This document shows, in pieces, positions 9,659 to 19,025 of a DNA stretch of 64,000 nt. Made by a program: the position numbers and the translations under genes. Under the pieces are notes generated by a model, which worked only from the letters and a program-made list of their open reading frames with translations, did no database searches and was not told the origin of the DNA. Origin of the DNA: Candidatus Nucleicultrix amoebiphila FS5 (GTDB lineage: Bacteria; Pseudomonadota; Alphaproteobacteria; Caedimonadales; Nucleicultricaceae); contig NZ_CP008743.1 in assembly GCF_002117145.1 (NCBI RefSeq), positions 1,768,501-1,832,500 on the forward strand, in the 5' to 3' direction. Every line of letters starts with the position of its first letter. Within the stretch, counting starts at the first letter, position 1.

Positions 9659-10081
9659 TTAAACAGGAAGGCCATAATAAATTTTCCACAGAAGTTCTTC
9701 AACCTGTCTTGCTCCCAGTTCTGAAAATGCTATTTCAAGAGGTGTACGATTCTTGAAATAGGCATGGGGTCTCAATAAAAACTGTTTTGCAACTTCTTCA
9801 TCATCCCATACATAGTTTGCCGTCGCTATTACTCTGGCGATTCTTTCTGTTTTTTCACTTTCTTCCAAGCTTAGAGTGGATTTTCTTTTCTTATAAGTGC
9901 CTTCAGGAATAAGGCTATAAACATATTTATTGCTTTCAGGAAAAGAACGAAAAACGTATTTCATCGACGCCTTAGGAAGCCCATTTTCTACGGTGTCGCG
10001 TAAATCGGAAAAAGATTTAATGTTACGATGGAGGATTTTTTTTCCTCCTAGCTCTTCGGCTATCTTTCCCGCTGCAATCAT
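9659..10081 (-). CDS. Xre/MbcA/ParS-type antitoxin of the RES module
   Basis: 140 aa. The N-terminal part (about 20-65) fits an Xre-like helix-turn-helix. The C-terminal part (about 85-140: VWDDEEVAKQFLLRPHAYF, TPLEIAFSELGARQVEELL) is the MbcA/ParS/Xre toxin-binding domain (DUF2384). These antitoxins cover the RES active site with their C-terminus and repress their own promoter. GGAG lies about 8 bp before the ATG. The inverted repeats just upstream fit autoregulation. Confidence 0.88.
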   Translation of the reverse strand: MIAAGKIAEELGGKKILHRNIKSFSDLRDTVENGLPKASMKYVFRSFPESNKYVYSLIPEGTYKKRKSTLSLEESEKTERIARVIATANYVWDDEEVAKQFLLRPHAYFKNRTPLEIAFSELGARQVEELLWKIYYGLPV

Positions 10082-10104
10082 GGCTTTTTCTCCAGGTTCT
10101 TTTT

Positions 10105-10147
10105 TATACTATGATATAGTATAAATATATACTATCTACAAGTATAT
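10105..10147 (-). promoter_or_regulatory. Two inverted repeats, probable operator of the toxin-antitoxin operon
   Basis: First repeat: arms TATACTA / TAGTATA (10105-10123) around 5 bp. Second repeat: arms ATATACT / AGTATAT (10127-10147) around 7 bp. The arms share the core ATACT/AGTAT, so both could bind the same dimer. They sit 24 bp ahead of the antitoxin ATG, where the promoter should be. Binding by the antitoxin is inferred from the family. Confidence 0.65.
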
Positions 10148-10189
10148 GACAAGAATTTTTTCTCTCAAGCCTTGAGAAGAAAAGGATTT

Positions 10190-11524
10190 TTAATCGATTT
10201 TTTCCTTATAGCGGTCTTTCATAAAATAAAGGCCAGAAAAAGAAATAATAGCCGCCAGAATTAAATAAAATGCTGGCGCAGCATGATTATCCGTGAGTTG
10301 GATAAGACCTAAAGAAATAGTCGGTAATGTTCCGCCAAAGATGGCCATACTCAGATTATGAGCGAGAGAAATTCCCGAATAACGCACAGATGCAGGGAAA
10401 ATTTCAACAAGCACAGCGGAGATAGGACCGAAGTAAAAGCCTAGAATAATTCCCATAGTCACATGACTCATGAGGGGGATGACAATACCTTGAGCGGAAA
10501 ATCCAAGAAACAGTGGGTAGGCTAATACAGCAAACGCACTCGCAGCTCCCATCATAACAGGCTTACGACCAATCTTGTCGGTGAGCCATCCAGAGAAGGG
10601 AATCACAATTGCACAAGCAATCATGCTGCACGTGTTAATGATTAAAGCCCATGATTTTGAAACGCCAACAACGGCTGAAAGATGAGAAACAACAAAGGAA
10701 ACCGTCATAAAAAAGCCAATGGCGACAAGAAGATCGACGAACAACACTAAAAATATTTTACGTGTATGATGCTTGAAAACTTCAATGACAGGTGTTGCGT
10801 GTGTTGTATGTTTCTTTTTCATCTTTTCAAATGTTTCAGGATCCGCCAACGTTCGACGCATATAGGAGCCGATAAAGCCTCCAACAATACTCAGAAGAAA
10901 AGGGATGCGCCACCCCCAGCTATGGAGGTCGTCGAGAGAGAGCAACATGGTGGTGAGCATTGCGATTGCAGAGCCCACTAGAACACCCATCAATAAGCTA
11001 AAAGGTGCCCAGCTCCCTGAAAAGCCGCGCTTTTTATTTTTTGAGTGTTCGACAATAAAAATCATTGAACCCGTAAACTCTCCCCCCATTGAAATTCCCT
11101 GCAGGAGGCGGATGATCGTTAGAAGAACAGGGGCCAACCAACCAATATGCGTGTACGTTGGTAATAAGCCTATGAGGAAGGTGGGGATAGTCATTAAATA
11201 AATAGACCACAGCAATGCGTTTTTTCTGCCAATTTTATCACCGATATGACCAAAAATAATGGCTCCTAAAGGACGCATAATAAAGCCAGCAGCAAAGACA
11301 CCAAAGGTAGCCATCAGCGAAGCAAAATGATCTGTCGAAGGAAAAAACAATTTGCTTATAATCGTCGCAAAATGTCCATAAAGCGCAAAATCATACCACT
11401 CAAGGGCATTGCCAATCATACAAGAAGAAATAACTTTTTTTAAAGTTGAGCTCTGTTGTTGTGGAAGGACTTCATCTGTAGGGAAGAATTGAGGTTGTAT
11501 TATAACGCCGTCGGAAGCTTTCAT
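10190..11524 (-). CDS. MFS transporter, metabolite:H+ symporter (ProP-like) family
   Basis: Twelve-helix inner-membrane symporter of about 444 aa. MHS-family hallmarks are present: the early GNALEWYDFALYG stretch, FGHIGDKIGRKNAL in loop 2-3 and the matching DKIGRKPVM in loop 8-9, plus RLLQGISMGGE. Relatives carry proline/betaine, alpha-ketoglutarate, citrate or shikimate, so the substrate is not predictable. The start at 11524 has AGGA 10 bp upstream, better than the codon nine residues earlier. Confidence 0.88.
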   Translation of the reverse strand: MKASDGVIIQPQFFPTDEVLPQQQSSTLKKVISSCMIGNALEWYDFALYGHFATIISKLFFPSTDHFASLMATFGVFAAGFIMRPLGAIIFGHIGDKIGRKNALLWSIYLMTIPTFLIGLLPTYTHIGWLAPVLLTIIRLLQGISMGGEFTGSMIFIVEHSKNKKRGFSGSWAPFSLLMGVLVGSAIAMLTTMLLSLDDLHSWGWRIPFLLSIVGGFIGSYMRRTLADPETFEKMKKKHTTHATPVIEVFKHHTRKIFLVLFVDLLVAIGFFMTVSFVVSHLSAVVGVSKSWALIINTCSMIACAIVIPFSGWLTDKIGRKPVMMGAASAFAVLAYPLFLGFSAQGIVIPLMSHVTMGIILGFYFGPISAVLVEIFPASVRYSGISLAHNLSMAIFGGTLPTISLGLIQLTDNHAAPAFYLILAAIISFSGLYFMKDRYKEKID

Positions 11525-11785
11525 CAGATAGTCCTGATTGTTATTGCACAAAAAACAAAAACATATCCTAACGATTATTCTTGCTCACCGTCAAGATATT
11601 AAAAACACTGCGTACACAAGGTTTTGGATGAAGCTTGTGAAGGATATATATCTGCATATTCTTAAAGGCTTATTTTGAAATCCATTTTTGTCAAAAAACA
11701 AGTCAAAAAGTTCATTAAAAATTAGTAATTAATTGTTATTCTAATCACATAATAAGTTGTGAAAGTATATCTAAGAGGCTGAGTT

Positions 11786-12619
11786 ATGAGTAGGTTTAAC
11801 ATTATTGAATGTACGCGAGAAACTTTCATTTCATTTTTTAAAAACCTCAAAGGGCTTTTTCCATTATTACTACAATTTGTTATCATTGGTATTCTGCTTA
11901 ATGTTGTCGTTGCGTATGGCTTCACCGGAAAATTTTTTCTAACTGATTTTTCGAGGTATGGTGCACCAAAAGAAAGTATCGATTTATTAGAGTTGGCTGG
12001 TATCATTACCTATTCTTTATTCATGGCTTTGGTCGCATTACCAATGCATATTGCCCTATCCAGACAGATCGTTTTGGATGAACTTCCTCAAACAAACTTA
12101 CTCGCTACAATCGCAACGAAACGATATTGGCTTTATATTCTCGCAACCTTGAAAGTCTTTTTTGCGACGTTGGGATTGATGGTTGTCTTTGGTGGCGTAT
12201 TGACAGGTGTCTATTTTGGTCTAAAAATTCTTTTAGGGATAACATTATCTTTACCCATAATGATTGCTCTGGCGATTCTTTTATTCTTGCCTTTCATTTT
12301 TTTTCTGGCTTCTTCATTTTTATATACACCTCTCTTAGCAGCGCTGGATGGAGATGGATATCTCAGTACGTCTTGGAAACTTACTCAGGGATACCGTTTT
12401 AAAATAGCAATCACGTTAATATTGACGATTCTCATGACTTTAGTTCTTTATATCCCCATAGCGCTTTTAATCGGGCTATTAGCTTTCTCTTTGGCTCTTG
12501 TGGCACCTGAAGCAGTCAATGCTATTCAAGTATTACAAACGCTTTTCAGTACAATGACTGGTCTTCTACCAATTGCTATGGCTGCAGTGACTTACAAGAA
12601 AATTGCTCGAGAAGTTTGA
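11786..12619 (+). CDS. Polytopic membrane protein of unknown function
   Basis: 277 aa, very hydrophobic, with about six membrane segments (near 20-42, 68-92, 112-136, 140-182, 205-235 and 250-268). I do not recognise the family. Its general look resembles YciC-type or glycerophosphodiesterase-type membrane domains (for example TPLLAALDGDGYLSTSWKLTQG before a helix), but no diagnostic motif is present. It ends 3 bp from the convergent trkH stop and has no operon partner. Confidence 0.75.
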   Translation: MSRFNIIECTRETFISFFKNLKGLFPLLLQFVIIGILLNVVVAYGFTGKFFLTDFSRYGAPKESIDLLELAGIITYSLFMALVALPMHIALSRQIVLDELPQTNLLATIATKRYWLYILATLKVFFATLGLMVVFGGVLTGVYFGLKILLGITLSLPIMIALAILLFLPFIFFLASSFLYTPLLAALDGDGYLSTSWKLTQGYRFKIAITLILTILMTLVLYIPIALLIGLLAFSLALVAPEAVNAIQVLQTLFSTMTGLLPIAMAAVTYKKIAREV

Positions 12620-12622
12620 TAT

Positions 12623-14071
12623 TTAATTTTTCCAAAAACCTGGTGAGAACAAGATTAGGATTGTGACGTATTCAAGCCTCCCTAAAATCATGCCAATCAT
12701 TAAAAGCCATTTGGCTGAATCAGGAAGGGGGGCATAAGTTCCATCGGGTCCAATAAGATCACCAAGGCCAGGACCAATATTATTTAACGCAGCAATGGCT
12801 GCCGAAGTGCAGGTGAGAAAATCCAAATCATAAAGGGAAAGAGTAATTGCAAGCGATCCAAAACAAAGGACAAACAGCGCAAAAAAAGTAAAAACAGAAA
12901 TAAAAATTCCTTCTGGAATAGGCTTGTGATTATAGGAAGCGAGAAAAACACCATGAGGACGGCGCATTTGTGCAATTTGACTGCGCGCAACGGAGAACAT
13001 AATTTGATAGCGAAATACTTTAATACCGCCGGATGTTGAACCCGTACATCCCCCAATCATCATAAGAAGAAAGAAGAAGGTGATGGGAAAACTTCCCCAC
13101 TGATGATAGTCAGAAGAACTATAACCAGTGGTAGTAATGACGGAAATTGTATTAAATGCCGATTCACGAAGAGAAGTTAAGAATTCAGTGCCTTCGTTCC
13201 AACGCCATAGAGTCAAGCTTATGCTGGCAATAACAATAATGGCCAGAAATGTACGTACTTGAGTATCTCTCCAAAGTTCCTGTGGTTCTCCTTGAAAAAG
13301 ACGTACAAAGAGAATTAAAGTAATACTTCCAATGATCATAAACACCATTAAGATAATCTCAATAGCAACGCTGTTAAAATGTGAAATCGAAGTTGAAACC
13401 GTTGAAAATCCTCCAGTTGAGATGGTAGAGAGGGCATGACACACGGCTTCTAAAATGTCCATTCCTGCGAACCACAAACAAAATCCACAAATGACTGTAA
13501 AGAAAAGATAAGTGAGCAGTATGGCTGTCGCGATTTGAGAAGCATGAGGGAGAATTTTTTCAGAGCGATCAGAAAACTCATTACGAAATAATTGCATACC
13601 GCCGATTTTCAGAATAGGCATGACTGTAAGCGCAGTAATAATGATACCAATACCCCCAAACCATTGTAAAAGTGAGCGCCATAAAACAATTCCAGGGGAT
13701 GTAAAATCGAGCCCATGGAGAACAGTTGCTCCCGTTGTTGTCAGACCTGAGATAGCTTCAAAAAATGAATCAGTGAGGGTGTTGGTGCTGTTAGAATAGA
13801 TAAAAGGCAGTGCTGAGAAAAAAGCCATTAACAACCAATTAATTGCCGTAAGCAAAAATGTATCGCGAACAGAAAGACGCACATTGCCAGAAGGGCGATT
13901 GGCGAGCGTTAATAAAAGTCCAGAAAACAAGGTGATGCCGATGGAAATTGCAAACGCTTGCCAATTAATATCTTCATGCATGTAATCCGTGATGAGAGGC
14001 GGAACCATAGCTAATGAAAGGGCAGTTAAAAAAAGCCCAGAGGAAAAAAATATAGGGTGAAACGTAATCAC
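12623..14071 (-). CDS. trkH: Potassium uptake protein TrkH/KtrB family
   Basis: Membrane pore subunit of the Trk K+ uptake system. At 482 aa it has the TrkH length. The four pseudo-repeated filter regions show as SGLTTTGATVLHGLD, ALSTISTGGFSTV, ISVITTTGYSSSDY and LNNIGPGLGDL, each with a filter glycine. It normally needs the peripheral NAD-binding subunit TrkA, which is not encoded nearby. Confidence 0.93.
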   Translation of the reverse strand: MITFHPIFFSSGLFLTALSLAMVPPLITDYMHEDINWQAFAISIGITLFSGLLLTLANRPSGNVRLSVRDTFLLTAINWLLMAFFSALPFIYSNSTNTLTDSFFEAISGLTTTGATVLHGLDFTSPGIVLWRSLLQWFGGIGIIITALTVMPILKIGGMQLFRNEFSDRSEKILPHASQIATAILLTYLFFTVICGFCLWFAGMDILEAVCHALSTISTGGFSTVSTSISHFNSVAIEIILMVFMIIGSITLILFVRLFQGEPQELWRDTQVRTFLAIIVIASISLTLWRWNEGTEFLTSLRESAFNTISVITTTGYSSSDYHQWGSFPITFFFLLMMIGGCTGSTSGGIKVFRYQIMFSVARSQIAQMRRPHGVFLASYNHKPIPEGIFISVFTFFALFVLCFGSLAITLSLYDLDFLTCTSAAIAALNNIGPGLGDLIGPDGTYAPLPDSAKWLLMIGMILGRLEYVTILILFSPGFWKN

Positions 14072-14143
14072 TTAAAAGCCCAATTTTTATTGAATATTAT
14101 GTATGATGTTACTCTAGTTTTAGACTGAGAACAATTTCAATCA

Positions 14144-16294
14144 TTAGGATTTTGCCCGATCAACGGAGCTTACGAGAGGACAAGCGCGCAAAGCAGCCAT
14201 AATAATGCTCAAGTGTTCAGAATTCTTAACTTCAATATCGATCATGATATCTACAAAATTCTCTGAGCGATGCGTAAATTTAAGGTTCACAATGTTACCA
14301 TGATTTTTGCTGATGGTGGTCGTAATTGCGGCAAGTGAGCCAGGTTGGTTAAAAAGAACAAGGGATAAACGTCCTGTATGCATTTCTTGTTGCTGTTCTT
14401 CTTTTGTATCCCACGCAACATCAATCCAGCGTTCAGGTTCTTCTGCATAGTTCTTTAAATTTTCGCAATCATAAGTATGAATAGTAACGCCGCGACCTGT
14501 AACAATTATTCCCACAATTTTATCGCCAGGAAGAGGATGGCAACAACGTGCAAAATGGACTGCCATGCCAGGGATAAGTCCTCGAATCGAAATAAAAGTG
14601 TCTAAAACATCTTTCGTTCCTTCGGGAACTTTGGTTATGGAATCTCTAGATTTGGGTGGGTACTTGAGATTATAATCTGGGTGAACAGTACGAATGATTT
14701 CATAACTGGTATAGCGTCCCTCGCCAATAAGAGCAAACAGGTCTTCCATGCTTTCTGATTGAAATTTATTCAGAACTTTCTCAATATCTTTTTCAGAATA
14801 AGTCAGATGTTCGTGCTGAAATGCTTTGGTTAAAATTGATTTTCCTAGGTTTATATATTGTGAACGCTGTTGTGTTCTTATAAAACGTCTGATGTTAGCA
14901 CTTGCTTTGCCTGTAATAACAAAGCGTTCCCAAGTAGGAGAAGGGGTCTGAGTTTTTGAGGTGATAATTTCAACTTGATCCCCATTATTCAGAATGGTTC
15001 TTAAAGGAACCATGCGTCCATTTATTTTTGCTCCAACACAATGATTCCCTATTTCAGAGTGAATTGCATAGGCAAAGTCGATAGATGTCGCACCTTTCGG
15101 TAAAGCTATTAAATCACCGGCTGGTGTAAAACAAAAAACCTGATCTTGAAACATCTCAAGTTTGGTATGCTCTAAAAATTCTTCAGGTCCTGAGGCGTGT
15201 TCAAGAATTTCCAGAAGACTTCTCAACCATTGATATTCTTGGACTTCAGGAGTTCGGCCTTCTTTATATTGCCAATGCGCTGCAACACCGTATTCTGCAA
15301 TTTCATGCATTTGTTTTGTGCGGATTTGGATTTCAATTTTTTGCTTTTTAGGACCAATGACGGTGGTATGAATAGACTGATAACCATTTGGTTTTGGTGT
15401 ACTAATATAATCCTTAAATCGACCAGGAATGACTGAGTAAGCGCTATGGATAATGCCGAGCGCTTGATAGGTATCGCTTAACTCAGGAACAACTACACGA
15501 AAAGCCATAATATCGGCGAGTTGTTCAAAAGTAACATTCTTTTTTTGCATCTTAAGCCAAATAGAATAGGGCGTTTTGACCCGACCTGAAATTTCAGCTT
15601 TCAAAGAATTTTTTTCCAGAACTTCGCTAAGTTCTTGGATGATGCTTTGAATAAGATTTTGATCTCCTTCTTTTTCTAGGAATCTTAAACGGGCTAAAAT
15701 TGATTCACGCGCATCGGGATTGAGAATTTTGAAAGCCAGATCTTCTAGTTCTTCTTTGAAATGGTGAATGCCAAGACGTGCAGAAAGAGGGGCGTAAATT
15801 TCAATCGTTTCTCGTGCTATGCGACGACGCTTTTCTTCTAATTTAACAAAATGCAGGGTGCGCATATTGTGGAGACGATCTGCCAATTTGACCAATAAAA
15901 CACGAATATCATTGGACATGGCTAATACAAGCTTACGAAAATTTTCGGCCTGTTTGGTTTTATCTGATTGTAATTCAATTTTTGTAAGTTTGGTGACCCC
16001 ATCTACAAGGGTTGCGATTTCTTCACCAAATAAAGTTTTAATTTCATCGCGGGTGGCAATAGTATCTTCGATAGTATCATGTAAGAGCCCAGTAATAATG
16101 GTTGCTAAGTCCATTTTCATATCGCTGAGGATGCCAGCAACTTCTAAGGGATGAGAAAAATAGGGATCACCAGACTCACGGATTTGACTTCCATGAGCTT
16201 TCATGGAAAAAACATAAGCTCTGTTTAAGAGCTCTTCATCGACATTTGGGTTATAAGCTTTGACTTTTTCGACAAGCTCAAATTGCCGAATCAT
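14144..16294 (-). CDS. Bifunctional (p)ppGpp synthetase/hydrolase (Rsh)
   Basis: 716 aa with the full long-RSH layout. The HD hydrolase domain carries LLHDTIEDT at about 71-79. The synthetase domain carries RFKDYISTPKPNGYQSIHT at about 300. The TGS domain follows near 390-450 (FTPAGDLIALPKGATSIDFAY), then a C-terminal helical/zinc-finger region (HFARCCHPLPGD) and an ACT domain at about 640-716. The single alphaproteobacterial Rsh does both reactions of the stringent response. Adjacent rpoZ is a conserved neighbour; omega contributes to ppGpp binding by RNA polymerase. AAGGA precedes the ATG. Confidence 0.95.
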   Translation of the reverse strand: MIRQFELVEKVKAYNPNVDEELLNRAYVFSMKAHGSQIRESGDPYFSHPLEVAGILSDMKMDLATIITGLLHDTIEDTIATRDEIKTLFGEEIATLVDGVTKLTKIELQSDKTKQAENFRKLVLAMSNDIRVLLVKLADRLHNMRTLHFVKLEEKRRRIARETIEIYAPLSARLGIHHFKEELEDLAFKILNPDARESILARLRFLEKEGDQNLIQSIIQELSEVLEKNSLKAEISGRVKTPYSIWLKMQKKNVTFEQLADIMAFRVVVPELSDTYQALGIIHSAYSVIPGRFKDYISTPKPNGYQSIHTTVIGPKKQKIEIQIRTKQMHEIAEYGVAAHWQYKEGRTPEVQEYQWLRSLLEILEHASGPEEFLEHTKLEMFQDQVFCFTPAGDLIALPKGATSIDFAYAIHSEIGNHCVGAKINGRMVPLRTILNNGDQVEIITSKTQTPSPTWERFVITGKASANIRRFIRTQQRSQYINLGKSILTKAFQHEHLTYSEKDIEKVLNKFQSESMEDLFALIGEGRYTSYEIIRTVHPDYNLKYPPKSRDSITKVPEGTKDVLDTFISIRGLIPGMAVHFARCCHPLPGDKIVGIIVTGRGVTIHTYDCENLKNYAEEPERWIDVAWDTKEEQQQEMHTGRLSLVLFNQPGSLAAITTTISKNHGNIVNLKFTHRSENFVDIMIDIEVKNSEHLSIIMAALRACPLVSSVDRAKS

Positions 16295-16314
16295 TTTTTT
16301 CCTTTTCCTAGGCT

Positions 16315-16361
16315 AAGCCTTAAATAAAAAATAATCACAAGCCCTACTTAATTTAAGGCTT
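16315..16361. terminator. Inverted repeat between rpoZ and the rsh gene
   Basis: 11-bp arms AAGCCTTAAAT / ATTTAAGGCTT around 25 bp. It lies downstream of rpoZ on the minus strand and upstream of rsh. There is no clean T-run, so it could be a weak terminator or a regulatory structure. Confidence 0.3.
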
Positions 16362-16438
16362 GCGTTTAGTTGAACTTATTTTATTTAAATTTTAACAGTT
16401 TGATGAGTGAAAAGGAAGGAAAAATCTTATATTACAAG

Positions 16439-16840
16439 CTATTCAGAGGCTTCGTCGCTTTCTCCGCCGAAATCTTCCACACCTTCTTCTTCAAGATCGT
16501 CTTCAGGCTCATTATCATCTAGATCTTCAAGACGCATAGGTTGTGAAGGAATAATTGTGCTAGCAATTTCTTGCTCCAAAAGGTCGACGAGCTGTTCTTC
16601 CTCGGGTTCAACTTCAACAACGCGACGAAAGCCGCTCATGACTCCATCCCGAAGATCTGGGACTTTTATGGTCTCTTCAGCAATTTCACGTAGGGAAATA
16701 ACAGGATTTTTATCTTTATCGCGTTCAATCGTGAGAGGAGCTCCCGCTGAAATTTGTCTCGTACGAAAGGCTGCTAAAACAACCAATTCAAAACGGTTCT
16801 GGACTTTTTCAATACAATCTTCAACGGTAACGCGTGCCAT
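16439..16840 (-). CDS. rpoZ: RNA polymerase omega subunit
   Basis: 133 aa. The N-terminal [20 protein letters not shown] matches omega, followed by the [13 protein letters not shown] stretch. Omega helps assemble beta' and takes part in the ppGpp response. After residue 65 comes a long acidic tail (repeated Glu/Asp, ending GESDEASE), longer than in E. coli omega but usual in Alphaproteobacteria. It lies upstream of rsh in the same direction. Confidence 0.95.
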   Translation of the reverse strand: MARVTVEDCIEKVQNRFELVVLAAFRTRQISAGAPLTIERDKDKNPVISLREIAEETIKVPDLRDGVMSGFRRVVEVEPEEEQLVDLLEQEIASTIIPSQPMRLEDLDDNEPEDDLEEEGVEDFGGESDEASE

Positions 16841-16862
16841 GGACTATCCTAAATGTTTTCTA

Positions 16863-16988
16863 TTAACCTTGACGAGCTTTAAAACGAGGGTTGGTTTTAT
16901 TAATGACATAAACACGGCCCTTACGACGAATCACTCGGCAATTTTTATGACGAGTTTTCATGGATTTTAGTGAATTTACAACTTTCAT
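16863..16988 (-). CDS. rpmJ: 50S ribosomal protein L36
   Basis: 41 codons. The translation runs [20 protein letters not shown] and ends [12 protein letters not shown], the alphaproteobacterial L36 form, which has a short N-terminal leader and lacks most zinc cysteines (one Cys remains). GGGAGAGAG lies just ahead of the ATG. It stands alone on the minus strand rather than in a ribosomal operon, as is usual for this form. Confidence 0.93.
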   Translation of the reverse strand: MKVVNSLKSMKTRHKNCRVIRRKGRVYVINKTNPRFKARQG

Positions 16989-17052
16989 GGACTCTCTCCC
17001 ACTCAGATCAAATAATTAATGAACTATCACTTAACGGTTTGAAACAGTCCTG

Positions 17053-17697
17053 TCAAGGTTTCCGTGGACGTAAACCATCCATAAGAGAATCAATGAGTAA
17101 TTCTAAGTACTTTTTGGCTATTTTTTTATCTTTTGCTCCGTAGAGAAGGTGAGGTTGAATCAAAAATATGGCGGAGGTTGTGGTCAGAATAAAGGCACGG
17201 ATTAAATCAGTGGGCACATCGTTTCTGATTTCTTTCTTTTTTTGCAGCTCTTCGATAGTGTTTTGAGAGATAATGGACAGGCTGCTACTTAAGCGATCTT
17301 TGGTCAGAGGTTTTTCTTTATCTTCGATGCGTTGCCAATGAATGAGACGTACCATATCGGGATTGTTTAGATAGAACTCAAATCTTTTCGTCACGAAATC
17401 TTCAATAAATGATCTTAGCGTTACTTTTGCACCGTGTGTGTGCTGACCATAGGATTGTAGATCGGGTGAGAATTTTTCTACCATCGTATCTTTTACTTTT
17501 AGCCATAACTTTTCTTTATTTTCAAAGTGATGGTAGATAAGACTTTTATTGATCTTTGCGTCATTTGCAATATCACTGATAGAAGTGCCAGCAAATCCAT
17601 GGGCAACAAATAATTTTTGGGCAGATATTAGGATTTTATCCGCAGTGGATTCTTCATTTTTTTGTTCCGGTAGTTTCTTAGATCCTTTTTTTACCAT
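17053..17697 (-). CDS. TetR-family transcriptional regulator
   Basis: 214 aa. The N-terminal helix-turn-helix (about 18-65) reads KLFVAHGFAGTSISDIANDA then KSLIYHHFENKEKLW, a textbook TetR pattern. The ligand-binding domain is helical, with a YfiR/CecR-like look (LIHWQRIEDKEKPL). It is divergent from the exported methyltransferase gene. Three copies of a TTGAAC/GTTCAA-type palindrome between the two starts are its likely binding sites, so it probably represses both genes. Confidence 0.9.
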   Translation of the reverse strand: MVKKGSKKLPEQKNEESTADKILISAQKLFVAHGFAGTSISDIANDAKINKSLIYHHFENKEKLWLKVKDTMVEKFSPDLQSYGQHTHGAKVTLRSFIEDFVTKRFEFYLNNPDMVRLIHWQRIEDKEKPLTKDRLSSSLSIISQNTIEELQKKKEIRNDVPTDLIRAFILTTTSAIFLIQPHLLYGAKDKKIAKKYLELLIDSLMDGLRPRKP

Positions 17698-17710
17698 GCT
17701 TTCCTCTTTA

Positions 17711-17818
17711 TTGAACGATCATTCAATTTTTTCTTGCATTTAGAATTTAGAGGTACTATATGGTTAATTGAACGATCATTCAACAGCTTTTTTAAGCGGT
17801 TATTGACCGAACATTCAA
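17711..17818. promoter_or_regulatory. Three operator copies between tetR and the methyltransferase gene
   Basis: TTGAACGATCATTCAA occurs at 17711-17726 and again at 17768-17783. A variant, TTGACCGAACATTCAA, lies at 17803-17818. The 16-bp unit is palindromic at 14 of 16 positions, the usual size for a TetR dimer site. The first copy sits beside the regulator start and the third ends 14 bp before the methyltransferase ATG, so both genes could be repressed. Confidence 0.8.
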
Positions 17819-17832
17819 TCAAGGAGATAGAA

Positions 17833-18969
17833 ATGAACTTCGTAAAAAATTTTAGACCAGCACTACTATTATCAACGACACTTCTTTATGGAAGTGTTTG
17901 TAGCATTGCAGTGCTTCAAGCTTCAGACATAAAATCAGAAGCAGAAATAAAAGTGTCTTCTAAAAGATTTAATACGGCAAAAGATGAGTTACTGTTTAAT
18001 GCTTATGGACACTTGAAAGCGCGCGCTATTCAAATTGCAGCGGATCTTAAGATTGCTGATATTCTGCACCAACAGCCCATGGGAATTGATGATCTTGCAA
18101 ACAGATTGGGAGCTCATGTTCTCAATTTAAAAAGATTGATGATGGTCCTTGAAAGCCATGAAGTTTTTAAAAAGAATTCAGATGGAACTTTTTATCTCAC
18201 TGAACAATCTGAATTTTTACGATCAGACCATCCACAGTCGTTGCGTGCAGCGGTTGCTAAGGAAATGGATTCAAAGCGATGGGAATCGGTAGGGGCCCTC
18301 GATATGGCGGTAAAAAATGGTAAGACGCCTTTTAATGCTCTGAATGGTATGGGTTTTTATGATTACCTAGAAGGCAATCCTAAAGCCCATGAACGTTTTA
18401 ATGCAGGTATGGGAAATTTTTCTGTGGTTGAAGATAGTGAAATTCCAAAGTGTTATGATTTTTCTGGCGCAAGGTGTGTCATGGATGTGGGGGGAAGTTA
18501 TGGCGGTTTTTTGGCGACTGTTCTCAAAGAAAATCAATCTATACAAGGCATACTCTTTGATTTGCCAGCAACTGTAAAAGCGCAAACTTCTCTAAGTCTG
18601 ACAACCCATCAAGATCGCTATAAGGTTGTGGGGGGAAGTTTTTTTGATCAAATACCTGAAGGCGCGGATATTCATGTTATGAAGCGCGTCTTTCATAATT
18701 GGAGTGATGAAAATTGTCATTTAATTTTGCGTAATTCAGCAAAAGCCCTGCCCAAAGAAGGTAAAGTTCTTATTGTTGATGTGGTGCTTGAGGATTCTTC
18801 AAAGCCCAATATACTCAAAGATGGAGATTTGATCATGATGTCTTTGGGAGAAGGGCGCGAACGTACACGCGAAGAATTTCGCCTTCTTTTAGAAAGTGCA
18901 GGATTTACACTGAACCGTGTTTTACCAACCTCAACAAAATTAAGCATCATTGAAGGAATACGTCAATAA
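17833..18969 (+). CDS. SAM-dependent O-methyltransferase with an N-terminal signal peptide
   Basis: 378 aa from ATG 17833, which has AAGGAG 6 bp upstream. Residues 1-31 form a Sec signal (basic MNFVKNFR, hydrophobic 9-28, cleavage near LQAS). From about 48 comes a complete dimerisation/winged-helix domain, then an O-methyltransferase_2 catalytic domain. SAM motif I MDVGGSYGGFL starts at 217, and the candidate base H288 is in VFHNWSDE. Relatives methylate small hydroxylated aromatics or polyketides in the cytosol. Here the signal predicts export or membrane anchoring, which is odd because SAM is cytosolic. It is likely controlled by the divergent TetR gene. Confidence 0.88.
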   Translation: MNFVKNFRPALLLSTTLLYGSVCSIAVLQASDIKSEAEIKVSSKRFNTAKDELLFNAYGHLKARAIQIAADLKIADILHQQPMGIDDLANRLGAHVLNLKRLMMVLESHEVFKKNSDGTFYLTEQSEFLRSDHPQSLRAAVAKEMDSKRWESVGALDMAVKNGKTPFNALNGMGFYDYLEGNPKAHERFNAGMGNFSVVEDSEIPKCYDFSGARCVMDVGGSYGGFLATVLKENQSIQGILFDLPATVKAQTSLSLTTHQDRYKVVGGSFFDQIPEGADIHVMKRVFHNWSDENCHLILRNSAKALPKEGKVLIVDVVLEDSSKPNILKDGDLIMMSLGEGRERTREEFRLLLESAGFTLNRVLPTSTKLSIIEGIRQ

Positions 18970-18987
18970 ATCTGTATTCTTCGAACT

Positions 18988-19022
18988 TGGAGAAAAGATG
19001 AATTATGTTCACCTTTTCTCCA
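18988..19022. terminator. Possible bidirectional terminator
   Basis: Perfect 10-bp arms TGGAGAAAAG / CTTTTCTCCA around 15 bp, placed between the convergent methyltransferase and CBS genes. The T-runs are within the arms rather than after them, so confidence is limited. Confidence 0.45.
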
Positions 19023-19025
19023 TAT

